The notes: generated by a model not told the origin, from the letters alone. 24,210 nt of DNA from an uncultured Clostridia bacterium (GCA_937916195.1 CALFTO010000072.1:1-24210); one strand, 5' to 3'. Shown: positions 15,442 through 24,097, counted from the stretch's first letter. Made by a program: numbers and translations.

Positions 15442-17676
15442 TCAGTTATCAAGTGCAATTCTGCCGAGTTCTTCGTTGGTTGTAAGGTCAAAGGCTACAA
15501 CATATGTGTTGTTTTTATTGTAATATTCCTGCTCATTTACAACAATATAGAAAGTATTCTCAACATAAGTTGCACCAAATACTCTTGAAGCGCTGTCTTC
15601 AATATTATATCGTGCAACCTCGCAAAGTTCATTATCTGAAAGTCGATAACGTATATAACACAAATGAGTTTTATTTCTTAAATAATCTCCCGATTGAACA
15701 TAGCTATACACTATGAACGGAACTGCAAATTCGTCTTCAGAAAGTTCAATATAAAGCTTATGATTTTCTGCAACTGACGGATAACAATCCGCCTTGCCAC
15801 CGGATACTGTGAGCACCGAGCTTTCTTTTGGCTCATAAGGATTAGTCACATCAAAAAGCGAAACCTTGCAATCACCGTTTGTGCCGAATTCCGTACCGTC
15901 ATAACCCACGCCCACAAGAAGTCCATCAGCAATGGGGTGAAGATATTCTGAAAAACCGGGTATTTTAAGCTCGCCCTTAACAGTTGGATTTTCAGGATTA
16001 CTCAAATCAATTACAAATAATGGGTCTGTCTGACGGAAGGTTACAACATAAGCCATATTGCCTACAAAACGAACAGACTTAATTGTTTCACCCTGTGCCA
16101 TATCCTCAACCTTTCCTACAATCTGCATATTGTTGTTTAGGATATAAAGGTTATTCATTGTCACGTTTGATACTGCAACATCGCCCAAATCCTTGTTTCG
16201 TTTGCCATCTTCATCGAAAAGCTGAACTTCAGTTGCATTGCCGTTTGCATCATAGGTAACATATTTATTCACCGTTGTTGCAATGCGGAAATGTTCGCCG
16301 TCATAGCTCATTGAGAACTGGTCGTTGATATATCCGTCAACCCTGCCCATACACTTATAATTCACGCCTGTGTCGGTGTATTCAAAACGGTAGATTTTTG
16401 TTGTCTGCTGATAAGCGTGATAGCTTTCGCTATAATAATCAGTTTCGCTTATGAACAAGCCTTTTGCAGAAGCATAAAGTTCGTCACAATTACCCAGAAT
16501 TGCCTCACTTGTAGGCTCTGTGCTATTTTCAATATCCAAAGTAGTAATAACTGCATACACATTTGAATTGCTTTCTTCAACCACCGAAATGCAACCCGCA
16601 GGAATTCTTTCGCAAACACCGTTAACTACGGTTTCGGGGATACACTTGTCTCGATAATTATCATTTCTGATGTCAACATAATATGTGCTGATTGTGTAAA
16701 GCTTTGTGCCAATCATTCGCGAATTGTCATATCCGCCCTGCTGTGTATACTCTGTCAAAAGCTTGGGTGCAGTGCGGTCAGTTACGTCATAAACCTTTAC
16801 AAATGTGCTGTCTCCTCTTTCACCGTAGCGAGCATATTCCTTATAAACCACATTACCGTTGACTGAATGAACTGTATCGTGTGTTTCATAAGACTCGTAA
16901 AGATTTCCAAGGACAATCAGTTTGTCACCGTTAATATAAATTTCCAGCACATGCTCATCTGTTTCAACATCAATCTGTGAAGCGATTTTCATTTCTTCGC
17001 CCGTAACATCAACAATTGAAACGATTTCGCTGTCAGCATTTACTATATAAAGATAATTACCATCGGTTTTGATTATATCACCCTCGTCAACACCCTCTTC
17101 TTGAGTGTTAGTCGTGCCGTGCTCTTTTTTGTCGGTTGTTTCTGTACTCGCAGAATCAGAAGTTGCTGTATTTTCGCCTGTGCCTGACAAGAAATTTTCA
17201 TTAGATGATTCAGGCATCATTGCACCATCGCTCACCGTGCCGGAGCTCATATCTCCTGCCATATTTTCCGCCATAGCATCATCAGACGAAGTATTATAAG
17301 CACTACCGAATAAATCTACAAGAAAATTGCCATTGTTATCTTTGTATTCTTTTCTTAATGCGTCAAATTTTTCGTAAATCTTGTCATAGGATTGGTAACG
17401 CATAACCTCGGTTTTATCGGCGCTCTGAGGGTCTTCAGTTTTAATCTTATCGCCAAGTCCTGCACCAAAATAAATGCCCAAAAGACCAACCACCAACGCC
17501 AATGATGCGGCAATTGGAACAAGTTTTTTCGCAGTATTCCTTTTCTTTGGGATTTCAATTATTTTCTCATTCTGCTGAATATTATCTAACTGTTCAAGCA
17601 GTCTTTCTTTTGAAAGATTTTCGGGAAGCTTTACATTCAATTTTTCATTAAGTGCTTTTTCAATTTTCTTGCTCAT
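15442..17676 (-). CDS. membrane-anchored beta-propeller protein, candidate anti-sigma regulator
   Basis: A 744-residue protein in three parts. Residues 1-50 are charged and cytoplasmic. A single transmembrane helix follows (about 52-73, LVPIAASLALVVGLLGIYF). The rest is a large extracytoplasmic region: a Ser/Thr/Gly/Met-rich linker (125-190), then the signature TNTQEEGVDEGDIIKTDGNY (189-208) that opens the Beta_propel family (PF09826), and repeated strand blocks such as VKVYDVTDRTAPKLL, LFVIDLSNPENPTVKG and VSLFDVTNPYEPKE. The gene overlaps the ECF sigma gene by ATGA. A short inner domain, one helix and a big outer sensor, coupled to a sigma gene, is the usual plan of a membrane anti-sigma factor. 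The family is recognised; the anti-sigma role is inference. No zinc-binding HxxxCxxC motif is visible in the inner domain. Confidence 0.85.
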   Translation of the reverse strand: MSKKIEKALNEKLNVKLPENLSKERLLEQLDNIQQNEKIIEIPKKRNTAKKLVPIAASLALVVGLLGIYFGAGLGDKIKTEDPQSADKTEVMRYQSYDKIYEKFDALRKEYKDNNGNFLVDLFGSAYNTSSDDAMAENMAGDMSSGTVSDGAMMPESSNENFLSGTGENTATSDSASTETTDKKEHGTTNTQEEGVDEGDIIKTDGNYLYIVNADSEIVSIVDVTGEEMKIASQIDVETDEHVLEIYINGDKLIVLGNLYESYETHDTVHSVNGNVVYKEYARYGERGDSTFVKVYDVTDRTAPKLLTEYTQQGGYDNSRMIGTKLYTISTYYVDIRNDNYRDKCIPETVVNGVCERIPAGCISVVEESNSNVYAVITTLDIENSTEPTSEAILGNCDELYASAKGLFISETDYYSESYHAYQQTTKIYRFEYTDTGVNYKCMGRVDGYINDQFSMSYDGEHFRIATTVNKYVTYDANGNATEVQLFDEDGKRNKDLGDVAVSNVTMNNLYILNNNMQIVGKVEDMAQGETIKSVRFVGNMAYVVTFRQTDPLFVIDLSNPENPTVKGELKIPGFSEYLHPIADGLLVGVGYDGTEFGTNGDCKVSLFDVTNPYEPKESSVLTVSGGKADCYPSVAENHKLYIELSEDEFAVPFIVYSYVQSGDYLRNKTHLCYIRYRLSDNELCEVARYNIEDSASRVFGATYVENTFYIVVNEQEYYNKNNTYVVAFDLTTNEELGRIALDN

Positions 17677-18173
17677 AATTCCAGCTCCTCTCTCATTTTG
17701 CTCAATGCTCTTTTTCGTTTTGTACGTACCGTGGCGGCGGGAAGGCTCATCATTTCACCGATTTCGCGGGATTTAAAGCCTGCCACAACAGAAAGCATAA
17801 GTATTTCGCGTGAGGCATCGTCCAGTTTGCCCAATGCTTCGCGCACGGGAATTGAAAATTCGATTTCGCTGTCAGTATAGCCCGTATCCACGAATTCAGA
17901 TTGTTCATTTCTGCCTGCCATTTTGCGTTTACAGGTGTTTGAAAGAGATAAAAACAGATATGATTTAAATTTTTCGGGATTTTTAAGTGAAGGTATGCTT
18001 TTGAAAACGGACAAAGCAGTTTCTTGAACGGCATCCTGCGCATCGTGGGTATTTTTGCATATACTGAGGGCAAAGCGGTACATATCGACAGAATATTCCT
18101 CATAAAGAGTGCCGAAAGCATTTCTGTCGCCGCCAATTGCCGCGAGAACGATATTTCTCAAATCCTTTCTCAT
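17673..18173 (-). CDS. ECF-type RNA polymerase sigma factor
   Basis: A 166-residue alternative sigma factor. Region 2 spans about residues 16-84 (FGTLYEEYSVDMYRFALSIC, then DAQDAVQETALSVFKSIPSL). Region 4 spans about 108-162 and ends in a helix-turn-helix (SREIGEMMSLPAATVRTKRK). Start ATG 18173 is chosen because GGAGG lies 7 bases upstream. An in-frame ATG at 18179 is too close to that site, and upstream extension to 18317 would run through the promoter region and add an atypical Phe-rich leader. The stop overlaps the beta-propeller start (ATGA), typical of sigma/anti-sigma pairs. An ECF-like promoter upstream suggests autoregulation. Confidence 0.9.
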   Translation of the reverse strand: MRKDLRNIVLAAIGGDRNAFGTLYEEYSVDMYRFALSICKNTHDAQDAVQETALSVFKSIPSLKNPEKFKSYLFLSLSNTCKRKMAGRNEQSEFVDTGYTDSEIEFSIPVREALGKLDDASREILMLSVVAGFKSREIGEMMSLPAATVRTKRKRALSKMREELEL

Positions 18174-18224
18174 AATCATACCTCCATTCGTAAATGAATG
18201 TTCTAAAATCCCTTTCATAACATA

Positions 18225-18252
18225 AGAGTAGCAAAAATATAAAAGTGTTTCA
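18225..18252 (-). promoter_or_regulatory. putative autoregulated ECF-type promoter
   Basis: On the - strand TGAAAC (18247-18252) is followed after a T-rich 16-base spacer by TACTCT (18225-18230). TGAAAC-type -35 boxes with T-rich spacers are characteristic of ECF sigma regulons in Firmicutes. The -10 element is less certain. It lies about 50 bases before the sigma start codon. Confidence 0.5.
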
Positions 18253-18404
18253 AGAGTTTTGAAAAAATGTGAAAAATTTAATATATTGAAGAACAATTTA
18301 AATAAAATCTTTTTCAAACAAGTATATAAAACTTTTTTACGTGCAAAATATTACAGATAAAATCAATTTTTGAAAAATGTGAAATCAAAGGAGAATGATA
18401 TATA

Positions 18405-18944
18405 ATGAAAGCAACAGGAATAGTTCGTAGAATAGACGATTTGGGAAGGGTTGTTATTCCGAAAGAGATTCGTAGGACTATGAGGATACGTGAAGGCGAC
18501 CCGTTAGAAATTTACACCGCATCTGACGGGGAGGTTATTTTTAAAAAGTATTCACCTATTGGTGAGTTATCAGAGTTTGCGGGGCAATACACAGATGTTT
18601 TGTATCGTGCAACCAATTTGCCCGTAATTATTACTGACCGTGACCATGTTATTGCGGTTTCAGGCTTACCTAAAAAAGACGCAATGGACAAGCGAATTTC
18701 AGAGTCACTTGAAGACTTGATTGAGGACCGCGAAAATTATGTTGCCTCCCCCGACACAAAGGCTCTTTATCCTTTAGCAGATAGTGATAAAGAAGCCGGA
18801 ATTGCATTTCCGATTATTGGTGGCGGTGACGTGGCGGGGTCTGTGGTGCTTATGCTCAACCCCGACGGCAGTATGCCCTCACAAACTGAAGTTAAGCTTT
18901 TAGCTGTTGCGGCATCTTTTTTAGGCAAGCAAACTGAAGAATAA
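18405..18944 (+). CDS. spoVT: stage V sporulation protein T (AbrB-family regulator)
   Basis: A DNA-binding regulator of forespore gene expression in endospore formers. Residues 1-50 are an AbrB-type swapped-hairpin domain (GIVRRIDDLGRVVIPKEIRR, 4-23, is almost the family consensus). Residues 55-179 fit the GAF-like effector domain of SpoVT. The 179-residue length matches the Bacillus protein. AAAGGAG lies about 9 bases before ATG. In Bacillus subtilis the gene is sigma-G dependent; I saw only a weak candidate (GTATA and AATATTA about 20 bases apart) upstream, so the promoter is not called. It is divergent from the ECF operon and has its own terminator. Confidence 0.93.
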   Translation: MKATGIVRRIDDLGRVVIPKEIRRTMRIREGDPLEIYTASDGEVIFKKYSPIGELSEFAGQYTDVLYRATNLPVIITDRDHVIAVSGLPKKDAMDKRISESLEDLIEDRENYVASPDTKALYPLADSDKEAGIAFPIIGGGDVAGSVVLMLNPDGSMPSQTEVKLLAVAASFLGKQTEE

Positions 18945-18948
18945 GAAG

Positions 18949-18985
18949 AAAGGACCTAACTCAATGAGTTAAGTCCTTTAATTTT
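18949..18985 (+). terminator. intrinsic terminator after spoVT
   Basis: A 14-bp stem with one mismatch (18949-18962 with 18966-18979) and a three-base loop, followed by AATTTTTG. On the - strand a weaker T-rich tail follows, so it may also end the convergent 19000-19980 transcript. Confidence 0.82.
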
Positions 18986-18999
18986 TGATATTTACTTAA

Positions 19000-19980
19000 T
19001 TAATAAGCAACTGTCCACCATTCTTCAAAACCAAGGCCGATTTCATAAGAATCCATATAAAGTATCATAGGAAGGTTGAAATAATATTCAACAAGATTTC
19101 CGCTTTCTTTCTCAATCTTTGCTTCAACAGTTGTATCTTTATAATCACATCTGGGTTCAATTTTGTTAAGTCCAGGAACACTTGAAATAGGCTCTTGAAT
19201 TGATTCTTTTGTAATTATAGAAGCGACTGAACCTACGCTCTGTCCTGCTGTGGGGTTAACTGAACCTTTTACTGTAACTGTAATAATGTAATAGTTGCCT
19301 TCTTCTTTACAAGTGATGTTCTTTACATCGCCTTTAGTAAGACCGCAAGTTGCACCTGCAGGTGGGAAGTTAGCTGCAATATCAGCATCTGTATAAGTTT
19401 GACCTACTTCTTCCTCTTTAAGAAGTGAACTCATAAGACCCTGTGCAACACTTGAAAGCATTCCCGCTACAACGTGATTGTTATAGTTATAAGCATTCTT
19501 CTTAACGATAGTTGCACTCTTAGCGTTTGTCTTAACACCTGTAAATGCCTTAACGAAAAGGTCAAACTGCATTGAAGATGAAGTCATAACATTAGCTGCG
19601 GGCTTTTCTTCATTGCCTGCGTTGTTATTTGCATCGTTATTTGTATTGCCACTATTATCGTTTACAGTATTGTTTGAGTCAGCGTTATTGTCTGTTGAGG
19701 GAGTCTGTGTATCATTACTGTCTCCCCAATCCATTGAATCGTTGTTATCAACTGACTCGCCGCCATCATTATTCTGGTTACCTGCTACGACTGAACCTGC
19801 AGCGCCGAGGCTATATTTACCCATACGTATATTAGCAATTGAAGTTGCACAATATACCATTGCAATTGCAAGACAGAATGCAAGTACTTTTAAGAATGTA
19901 GAAGAGAATTTTTTATTCTTTTCAGCCTTCTTCTCAAGTTTTGCTTTATATTCTTCGGGTGTGTATTGTTTTTTAGCCAT
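19000..19980 (-). CDS. membrane-anchored protein of unknown function with Asn/Asp-rich linker
   Basis: A 326-residue protein. Residues 1-27 are highly charged (Lys/Glu), residues 29-49 form one transmembrane helix (FLKVLAFCLAIAMVYCA), and residues 68-128 are a low-complexity linker of Asn, Asp, Ser, Gly and Thr. The C-terminal 190 residues form a folded extracytoplasmic domain: helices (QFDLFVKAFTGVKTN, VAGMLSSVAQGLMSSLL), then strands (NYYIITVTVKGSV, TVEAKIEKESGNLVEYYFNL) and a Trp-containing end. I do not recognise the family; the pattern suggests a surface protein with a small alpha/beta ligand or lipid-binding domain, which is only an impression. AAGGGGT lies upstream of ATG, with a promoter at 20015-20043. 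Confidence 0.8.
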   Translation of the reverse strand: MAKKQYTPEEYKAKLEKKAEKNKKFSSTFLKVLAFCLAIAMVYCATSIANIRMGKYSLGAAGSVVAGNQNNDGGESVDNNDSMDWGDSNDTQTPSTDNNADSNNTVNDNSGNTNNDANNNAGNEEKPAANVMTSSSMQFDLFVKAFTGVKTNAKSATIVKKNAYNYNNHVVAGMLSSVAQGLMSSLLKEEEVGQTYTDADIAANFPPAGATCGLTKGDVKNITCKEEGNYYIITVTVKGSVNPTAGQSVGSVASIITKESIQEPISSVPGLNKIEPRCDYKDTTVEAKIEKESGNLVEYYFNLPMILYMDSYEIGLGFEEWWTVAY

Positions 19981-20014
19981 TGAAAAATACCCCTTTCAAT
20001 ATTTTCACCCTATT

Positions 20015-20043
20015 AGTTTAAAACAAATCGTTTAAAAAGTCAA
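20015..20043 (-). promoter_or_regulatory. sigma-A-like promoter for the 19000-19980 gene
   Basis: On the - strand TTGACT (20038-20043) and TAAACT (20015-20020) are 17 bases apart, about 35 bases before the start codon. Confidence 0.5.
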
Positions 20044-20112
20044 TATTATTCTCAAACTATTCTGCAATACAGAGTTATAAATAATACAAATATTTACAAT
20101 TTCTAAAAACAG

Positions 20113-20142
20113 TTGTAAAGAAACGAGGTTTTATGGTAGAAT
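20113..20142 (+). promoter_or_regulatory. sigma-A-like promoter of the vanY-plsC operon
   Basis: TTGTAA (20113-20118) and TAGAAT (20137-20142) are 18 bases apart. This gives a leader of about 20 bases containing AAAAAGGTG, the ribosome binding site of the next gene. Confidence 0.55.
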
Positions 20143-20169
20143 AAGGAATAAGCAAAAAGGTGATAATAT

Positions 20170-21114
20170 ATGAAAAGACGCAAAACTGATAAAAATATTA
20201 TTGTTCCGTTGGCAGCGGGATTTCTTGCCCTTGTAATTATTGCAAGTGCTTTGATTTTTCCTAATCTAAATAAAGATGAGCCAAAATATGAACAGGCGAA
20301 CGGTACGGCAAGCACAACGCAGAGCACTACCGCAAGCACCACAGAAAGCACTACTGTCAGTACAACTCAATCAACTACACAAACAACAACCACTACCGCA
20401 CCTTCAACTACTACAACTACTGCAAAGGTAAGCACTGGTAGTTTTTATGACAGCGTTACATACCGCTCACCCACAGCCAAGCCTGCTGACATTTTTAAGC
20501 ACGGCAGAAATCTCATGCTTTTAAACAACGATTATGAATTGCCTGAAGATTTCAAGTGGGATTTGGTTTATTGGAAAAACGGTGAAAGCGTTGATGCTCT
20601 CTCACTCAACTCTTCAAAATATGATTCTGTTGACGCGGTTGACCGCGCCGCTTATCAGCCATTGAAAGATATGTTCAAGGCGGCAGAAGAAGCGGGAGTT
20701 CCCTTGGAATTGGTTTCAGCCTATCGTAGCATCAGCCTGCAGGACAGACTTTTCACCCGCTCGGTAAATTCTTATATCAGCGAGGGTTATTCAAAACAAC
20801 AGGCAATTGAAAAAGCAAATTATGCCCGCACATTTTCAGGCACAAGCGAACATAATACAGGCTTGGGCTTTGACATTTTACAAAAAGGAAATTATTATTT
20901 ATCAACGCAGTTTGAAAAAACCGCTCAGTTTAAATGGCTTATGGAAAATGCCGAAAATTACGGCTTTATTCTTCGTTATCAAAAAGATAAAATTGATATT
21001 ACGGGAATTATGTATGAGCCATGGCATTTCCGCTATGTAGGTATTGAACACGCAAAGAAAATCAATGATTTAGGCTATTGCCTTGAAGAATATATAGAAT
21101 ATCTGGAAGCATAA
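20170..21114 (+). CDS. membrane-anchored D-alanyl-D-alanine carboxypeptidase, VanY family
   Basis: A zinc peptidase predicted to trim D-Ala or related residues from peptidoglycan stem peptides outside the membrane. Of 314 residues, 11-30 form an N-terminal membrane anchor and 45-86 a Ser/Thr-only-like linker built from STT-x units, which acts as a wall spacer. The catalytic domain (about 150-300) shows SAYRSISLQDRLF (183-195), SEHNTGLGFDI (226-236, zinc ligands His228 and Asp235) and EPWHFRYVG (283-291, catalytic Glu283 and zinc ligand His286). These are the VanY/DacB signatures (PF02557). Specificity for D,D- or L,D-bonds is not readable. The next gene begins 3 bases after the stop. Confidence 0.88.
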   Translation: MKRRKTDKNIIVPLAAGFLALVIIASALIFPNLNKDEPKYEQANGTASTTQSTTASTTESTTVSTTQSTTQTTTTTAPSTTTTTAKVSTGSFYDSVTYRSPTAKPADIFKHGRNLMLLNNDYELPEDFKWDLVYWKNGESVDALSLNSSKYDSVDAVDRAAYQPLKDMFKAAEEAGVPLELVSAYRSISLQDRLFTRSVNSYISEGYSKQQAIEKANYARTFSGTSEHNTGLGFDILQKGNYYLSTQFEKTAQFKWLMENAENYGFILRYQKDKIDITGIMYEPWHFRYVGIEHAKKINDLGYCLEEYIEYLEA

Positions 21115-21117
21115 ACT

Positions 21118-21870
21118 ATGAAAGCATTTAAAGAAAAACTTCACACAATCTTATTTTTTGCAAAATTTTTTATTTACGGAATTTTCACCGCTATGCCACA
21201 GCTCAAAAAAGAGTTGAAGAAAAAAGAGGGTGAAAAAATTGCGAACCGCGACGGCTCTATCGGTGAAATCGCTTACAAGTGGTCGAAATATTGCCTTGAC
21301 GATGCAGGTGTAAAGGTGGAAGTTCGTGGAACGGACAAAATCCCCACAGACAAGCCCGTGCTTTTCATACCAAACCATCAATCCTATGCTGATATTCCAA
21401 TTCTTTTATGCGCACTTCGCGGTTTTCCCTTTGGTTTTGTAATCCGCTATACAATGGCGGCATTACCGCTTATTAAAAATTTCGTTTTACCTTTGGGTTG
21501 TGTTTCAATTAAGCAAGAAGACATTCGTCAATCTGTAACCGCACTAAATAAAGCATCAGAAAACATCAAAGAAGGCTTTTCAATGCTGATTTTTCCCGAG
21601 GGCAGACGCGAATTCACCAACACTCCCAAGCCCTTTAAAAACGGCGCATTCAAGATTGTACAAAAAACAGGTGTAACCGTTGTGCCCATATATCTTCACA
21701 ATTCACATTTGATTTTTGAGGCGAACGGTATGCGAATAGGCTCACCCGAAGTAACGGTTACAATTCTTGACCCCATTGAAACCGCCGAGATGTCAAGAGC
21801 CGACATTAAAGTGCTTAATGAAAAGGTTTTTGACGCAATAAGCACCGCGGCAAAAGAGTTTAAGAAATAA
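21118..21870 (+). CDS. plsC: 1-acyl-sn-glycerol-3-phosphate acyltransferase (PlsC-like)
   Basis: Adds the second acyl chain to lysophosphatidic acid to make phosphatidic acid at the inner membrane face. The 250-residue protein has a hydrophobic N-terminal stretch (10-26), the catalytic H-x4-D motif in IPNHQSYAD (84-92; His87, Asp92), a glycerol-phosphate binding block FPEGRRE (159-165), and a VVPIYLHNS block. Size and motif spacing fit PlsC. It follows the VanY gene by 3 bases, with GGAAG inside the previous coding end as ribosome binding site, so the two are co-transcribed. The pairing links wall trimming and membrane lipid synthesis, but direct functional coupling is only inferred. Confidence 0.9.
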   Translation: MKAFKEKLHTILFFAKFFIYGIFTAMPQLKKELKKKEGEKIANRDGSIGEIAYKWSKYCLDDAGVKVEVRGTDKIPTDKPVLFIPNHQSYADIPILLCALRGFPFGFVIRYTMAALPLIKNFVLPLGCVSIKQEDIRQSVTALNKASENIKEGFSMLIFPEGRREFTNTPKPFKNGAFKIVQKTGVTVVPIYLHNSHLIFEANGMRIGSPEVTVTILDPIETAEMSRADIKVLNEKVFDAISTAAKEFKK

Positions 21871-21877
21871 ATATTGA

Positions 21878-21908
21878 GAGCAGTTACAAAAGTAACTGTT
21901 CTTTTTTT
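21878..21908 (+). terminator. intrinsic terminator after plsC
   Basis: A 10-bp stem with one G-T pair (21878-21887 with 21892-21901), an AAAA loop and a seven-base T-run. Confidence 0.9.
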
Positions 21909-21925
21909 ATATATTATTTATAGTA

Positions 21926-21954
21926 TTGAAGATTTTATGAAAATGGTGTATAAT
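21926..21954 (+). promoter_or_regulatory. sigma-A promoter of the sulfatase gene
   Basis: TTGAAG (21926-21931) and a perfect TATAAT (21949-21954) are 17 bases apart. The leader is about 25-30 bases and ends in GGGAGGG. Confidence 0.8.
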
Positions 21955-21986
21955 ATCTCATATTATTTCTCGTGGGAGGGATTATT

Positions 21987-24044
21987 TTGAAAAAAGGAAT
22001 TGTTTTTGACAAGTCAAAAAAGGTATTTCCAATGATTGTTGCGGCAATCGGCGTTGTTCTTGCCCTTGCACTACTCATTATGCGACTTAACATTTTAGCA
22101 GTTGTGAACGTTGCGTATATGTGCATTGTTGTTGCTCTTACAATGCTTGGAATATTCATTTTCAAAAAGCTTTATGTATGGTTCTTTTTAGGATATGGCG
22201 TTTCTGGTCTCGGCATTGTGCTTTATTACACAATCTGGGGTGCTGATGCAGGCTTCGGTGCATTCACATCAGGTCTTGCAGGCTGGAGTTCTGCTGAAAA
22301 TCCGCTTTTCTCAGGTGCAAGTGATTATAACCCGCTTGTTCGTTTGGGCGGAAACCTGCTTATAATTCTCCCCTGCATTATTGCAGTTGTTGCTCTTTTC
22401 CTTGTTGGCAGAAAGCAATGGCAGAAAAAAGGCGCACAGGTTGCAGTTACAAGTATTGTCAGCATTCTTCTTGCAGGTACAACAATTATTTATGTGCTTA
22501 CAATGAACCTGCGCTCTGTTCCAAATGTAGACAGACTTTGGGAAGGTCATGACGATTACCTTAAGGGCGTTGATAAAAATACCGAGGGTAAACCAAACGT
22601 GCTTTTCATTATGATGGACGATTTGGGTTGGGGTGACATTTCACTCAACGGCGCAATTTATGACACACCCAATATTGACAGCATCGGTGAAGAGGGCGTA
22701 TGCTTTGATAACTTCTATTCAAGCTATTCAGTTTGCTCACCCGCACGTTTCAGCCTTATGACAGGTCGTTACCCATTCAGAGGCTATGCTGACAATGTTA
22801 TTTATCCCACAGTTGATTCAACATCAAAATTCGCATCAACAAGAATTTTCAACTCAATCGAGATGGGTAATAACTGCGATGGTATGCTCGGTGATGAAAT
22901 CACAATTGCAGAGGTATTCCAGAACGCAGGCTATAACACCGGCGCATTCGGTAAATGGCATTTGGGTGACTACGGCGAATATCTTCCCACAAATCAAGGC
23001 TTTGACTATTTCTACGGTAGCCACCACGTTAACGATATGACTCCTTTCTACTATGTTGAGGAAGAAGCAGGCGAATACGAAATCGTTCGCGGTACTGACG
23101 AATTCTTCAAGGACGGCAAGAAAGACCAGAGTGAAGCAAGTGCACTTATTCACAATTCAATTAACGATTGGATTACAGATAAGGTTACAAACTCTGACGA
23201 GCCATTCTTCGCTTATTATGCAACTCCGTGGCCTCACGGCCCTGTATTCGCGGGTGATGATTTTGACGGCACAAGCGGTATGGGTACATATGTTGACTGC
23301 GTAACAGAGTTTGACTATTATCTCGGCGAACTTTTCAATACTCTTGAAGAGCTTAATGTAATGGACGACACAATTATTGTATTCACAAGTGATAACGGCC
23401 CCGCACTTGAGGGTTCAACAGGCGAGCTTCGCGGTGGTAAATACCTTGCATATGAAGCAGGTCAAAAAGTTCCGTTTATGATTAAATGGAACAACAACGG
23501 CGGGCTTTGGCAGGCAGGCACAACACGTGAGCAGAGCTCTGTGCTTGCAGATATGTTCCCAACTCTTATTGACCTTTGCGGAATTACGGGCAACGGCGGA
23601 ACTGCAAATTATCTTCCCGCTGACCGAGTTATCGACGGTGTTTCAATGCTCCCCGTACTCAAAAACGATACTGCAATTCACACCGAAGAACACCCCATTC
23701 TTCATATGAAGCGCGAAGAACTCAAGGCACTTCAGTACACCGTTAAAACCGAAGATGTGCTTGCCCGCGAGGAATATGCAGATTATGAGTACCCCGTGCT
23801 TACAGACAACGAATTCGTAACATTCAAATACTTCCGCAAGATGCAGAATGACAACCCTGCATTCTTCGACAAAACAAGAAAGAACTGGCTCTTTGTGCTC
23901 ACCGATGACAAAGGTGAAAACTACAATCGCCAGAGCACGTACCCCACAATTGCAGAAGAAATGAACGAAAAGATGACCGAGGTTATGAAGAATTTCAAAG
24001 AAAATCGCCGCGGCATCAATTATGAATATTACGAAAATCTTTAA
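21987..24044 (+). CDS. sulfatase with N-terminal multipass membrane domain
   Basis: A predicted sulfate-ester hydrolase (alkaline phosphatase superfamily). The first 175 residues hold about five hydrophobic segments. If the N-terminus is inside, an odd number places the catalytic domain outside the cell. The sulfatase domain starts with KPNVLFIMMDDLGWGDIS (about 202-219; metal-binding Asp pair). It continues with CSPAR (Cys250, the C-x-P-x-R site whose Cys becomes formylglycine), GKWHLGDYG, TSDNG and GGK. Being a Cys-type enzyme in an anaerobe, it needs a maturase such as anSME; none is in the window. Start TTG 21987 is preferred because GGGAGGG lies 7 bases before it. A GTG at 21972 lies inside that site. 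Substrate is unknown (a host glycan or sulfated lipid is possible). The fused membrane region is unlike typical secreted bacterial sulfatases. Confidence 0.88.
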   Translation: MKKGIVFDKSKKVFPMIVAAIGVVLALALLIMRLNILAVVNVAYMCIVVALTMLGIFIFKKLYVWFFLGYGVSGLGIVLYYTIWGADAGFGAFTSGLAGWSSAENPLFSGASDYNPLVRLGGNLLIILPCIIAVVALFLVGRKQWQKKGAQVAVTSIVSILLAGTTIIYVLTMNLRSVPNVDRLWEGHDDYLKGVDKNTEGKPNVLFIMMDDLGWGDISLNGAIYDTPNIDSIGEEGVCFDNFYSSYSVCSPARFSLMTGRYPFRGYADNVIYPTVDSTSKFASTRIFNSIEMGNNCDGMLGDEITIAEVFQNAGYNTGAFGKWHLGDYGEYLPTNQGFDYFYGSHHVNDMTPFYYVEEEAGEYEIVRGTDEFFKDGKKDQSEASALIHNSINDWITDKVTNSDEPFFAYYATPWPHGPVFAGDDFDGTSGMGTYVDCVTEFDYYLGELFNTLEELNVMDDTIIVFTSDNGPALEGSTGELRGGKYLAYEAGQKVPFMIKWNNNGGLWQAGTTREQSSVLADMFPTLIDLCGITGNGGTANYLPADRVIDGVSMLPVLKNDTAIHTEEHPILHMKREELKALQYTVKTEDVLAREEYADYEYPVLTDNEFVTFKYFRKMQNDNPAFFDKTRKNWLFVLTDDKGENYNRQSTYPTIAEEMNEKMTEVMKNFKENRRGINYEYYENL

Positions 24045-24060
24045 TAATCAATAACGAAAT

Positions 24061-24097
24061 AGCCCATTGAGAAGTGTTGCTTTTCAATGGGCTTTGT
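24061..24097 (+). terminator. intrinsic terminator after the sulfatase gene
   Basis: A 14-bp stem with one G-T pair (24061-24074 with 24080-24093) and a five-base loop, followed by TTGTTAT. The T-run is short, so efficiency is uncertain. Confidence 0.75.

Noticed and set aside
18174..18317. Upstream extension of the ECF sigma gene (48 extra residues)
   Set aside because: The extension is Phe/Leu-rich and crosses the promoter region. ATG 18173 has GGAGG 7 bases upstream and gives a standard ECF length.
19613..20035. 140-codon open frame on the + strand over the Asn-rich linker
   Set aside because: It is a mirror of the low-complexity linker codons and runs through the promoter of the - strand gene.
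20302..20430. Thr/Ser-codon repeats as a CRISPR-like or tandem DNA repeat
   Set aside because: The irregular ACN/AGC pattern is explained by the STT-x protein linker of the VanY gene; no spacer-repeat structure exists.
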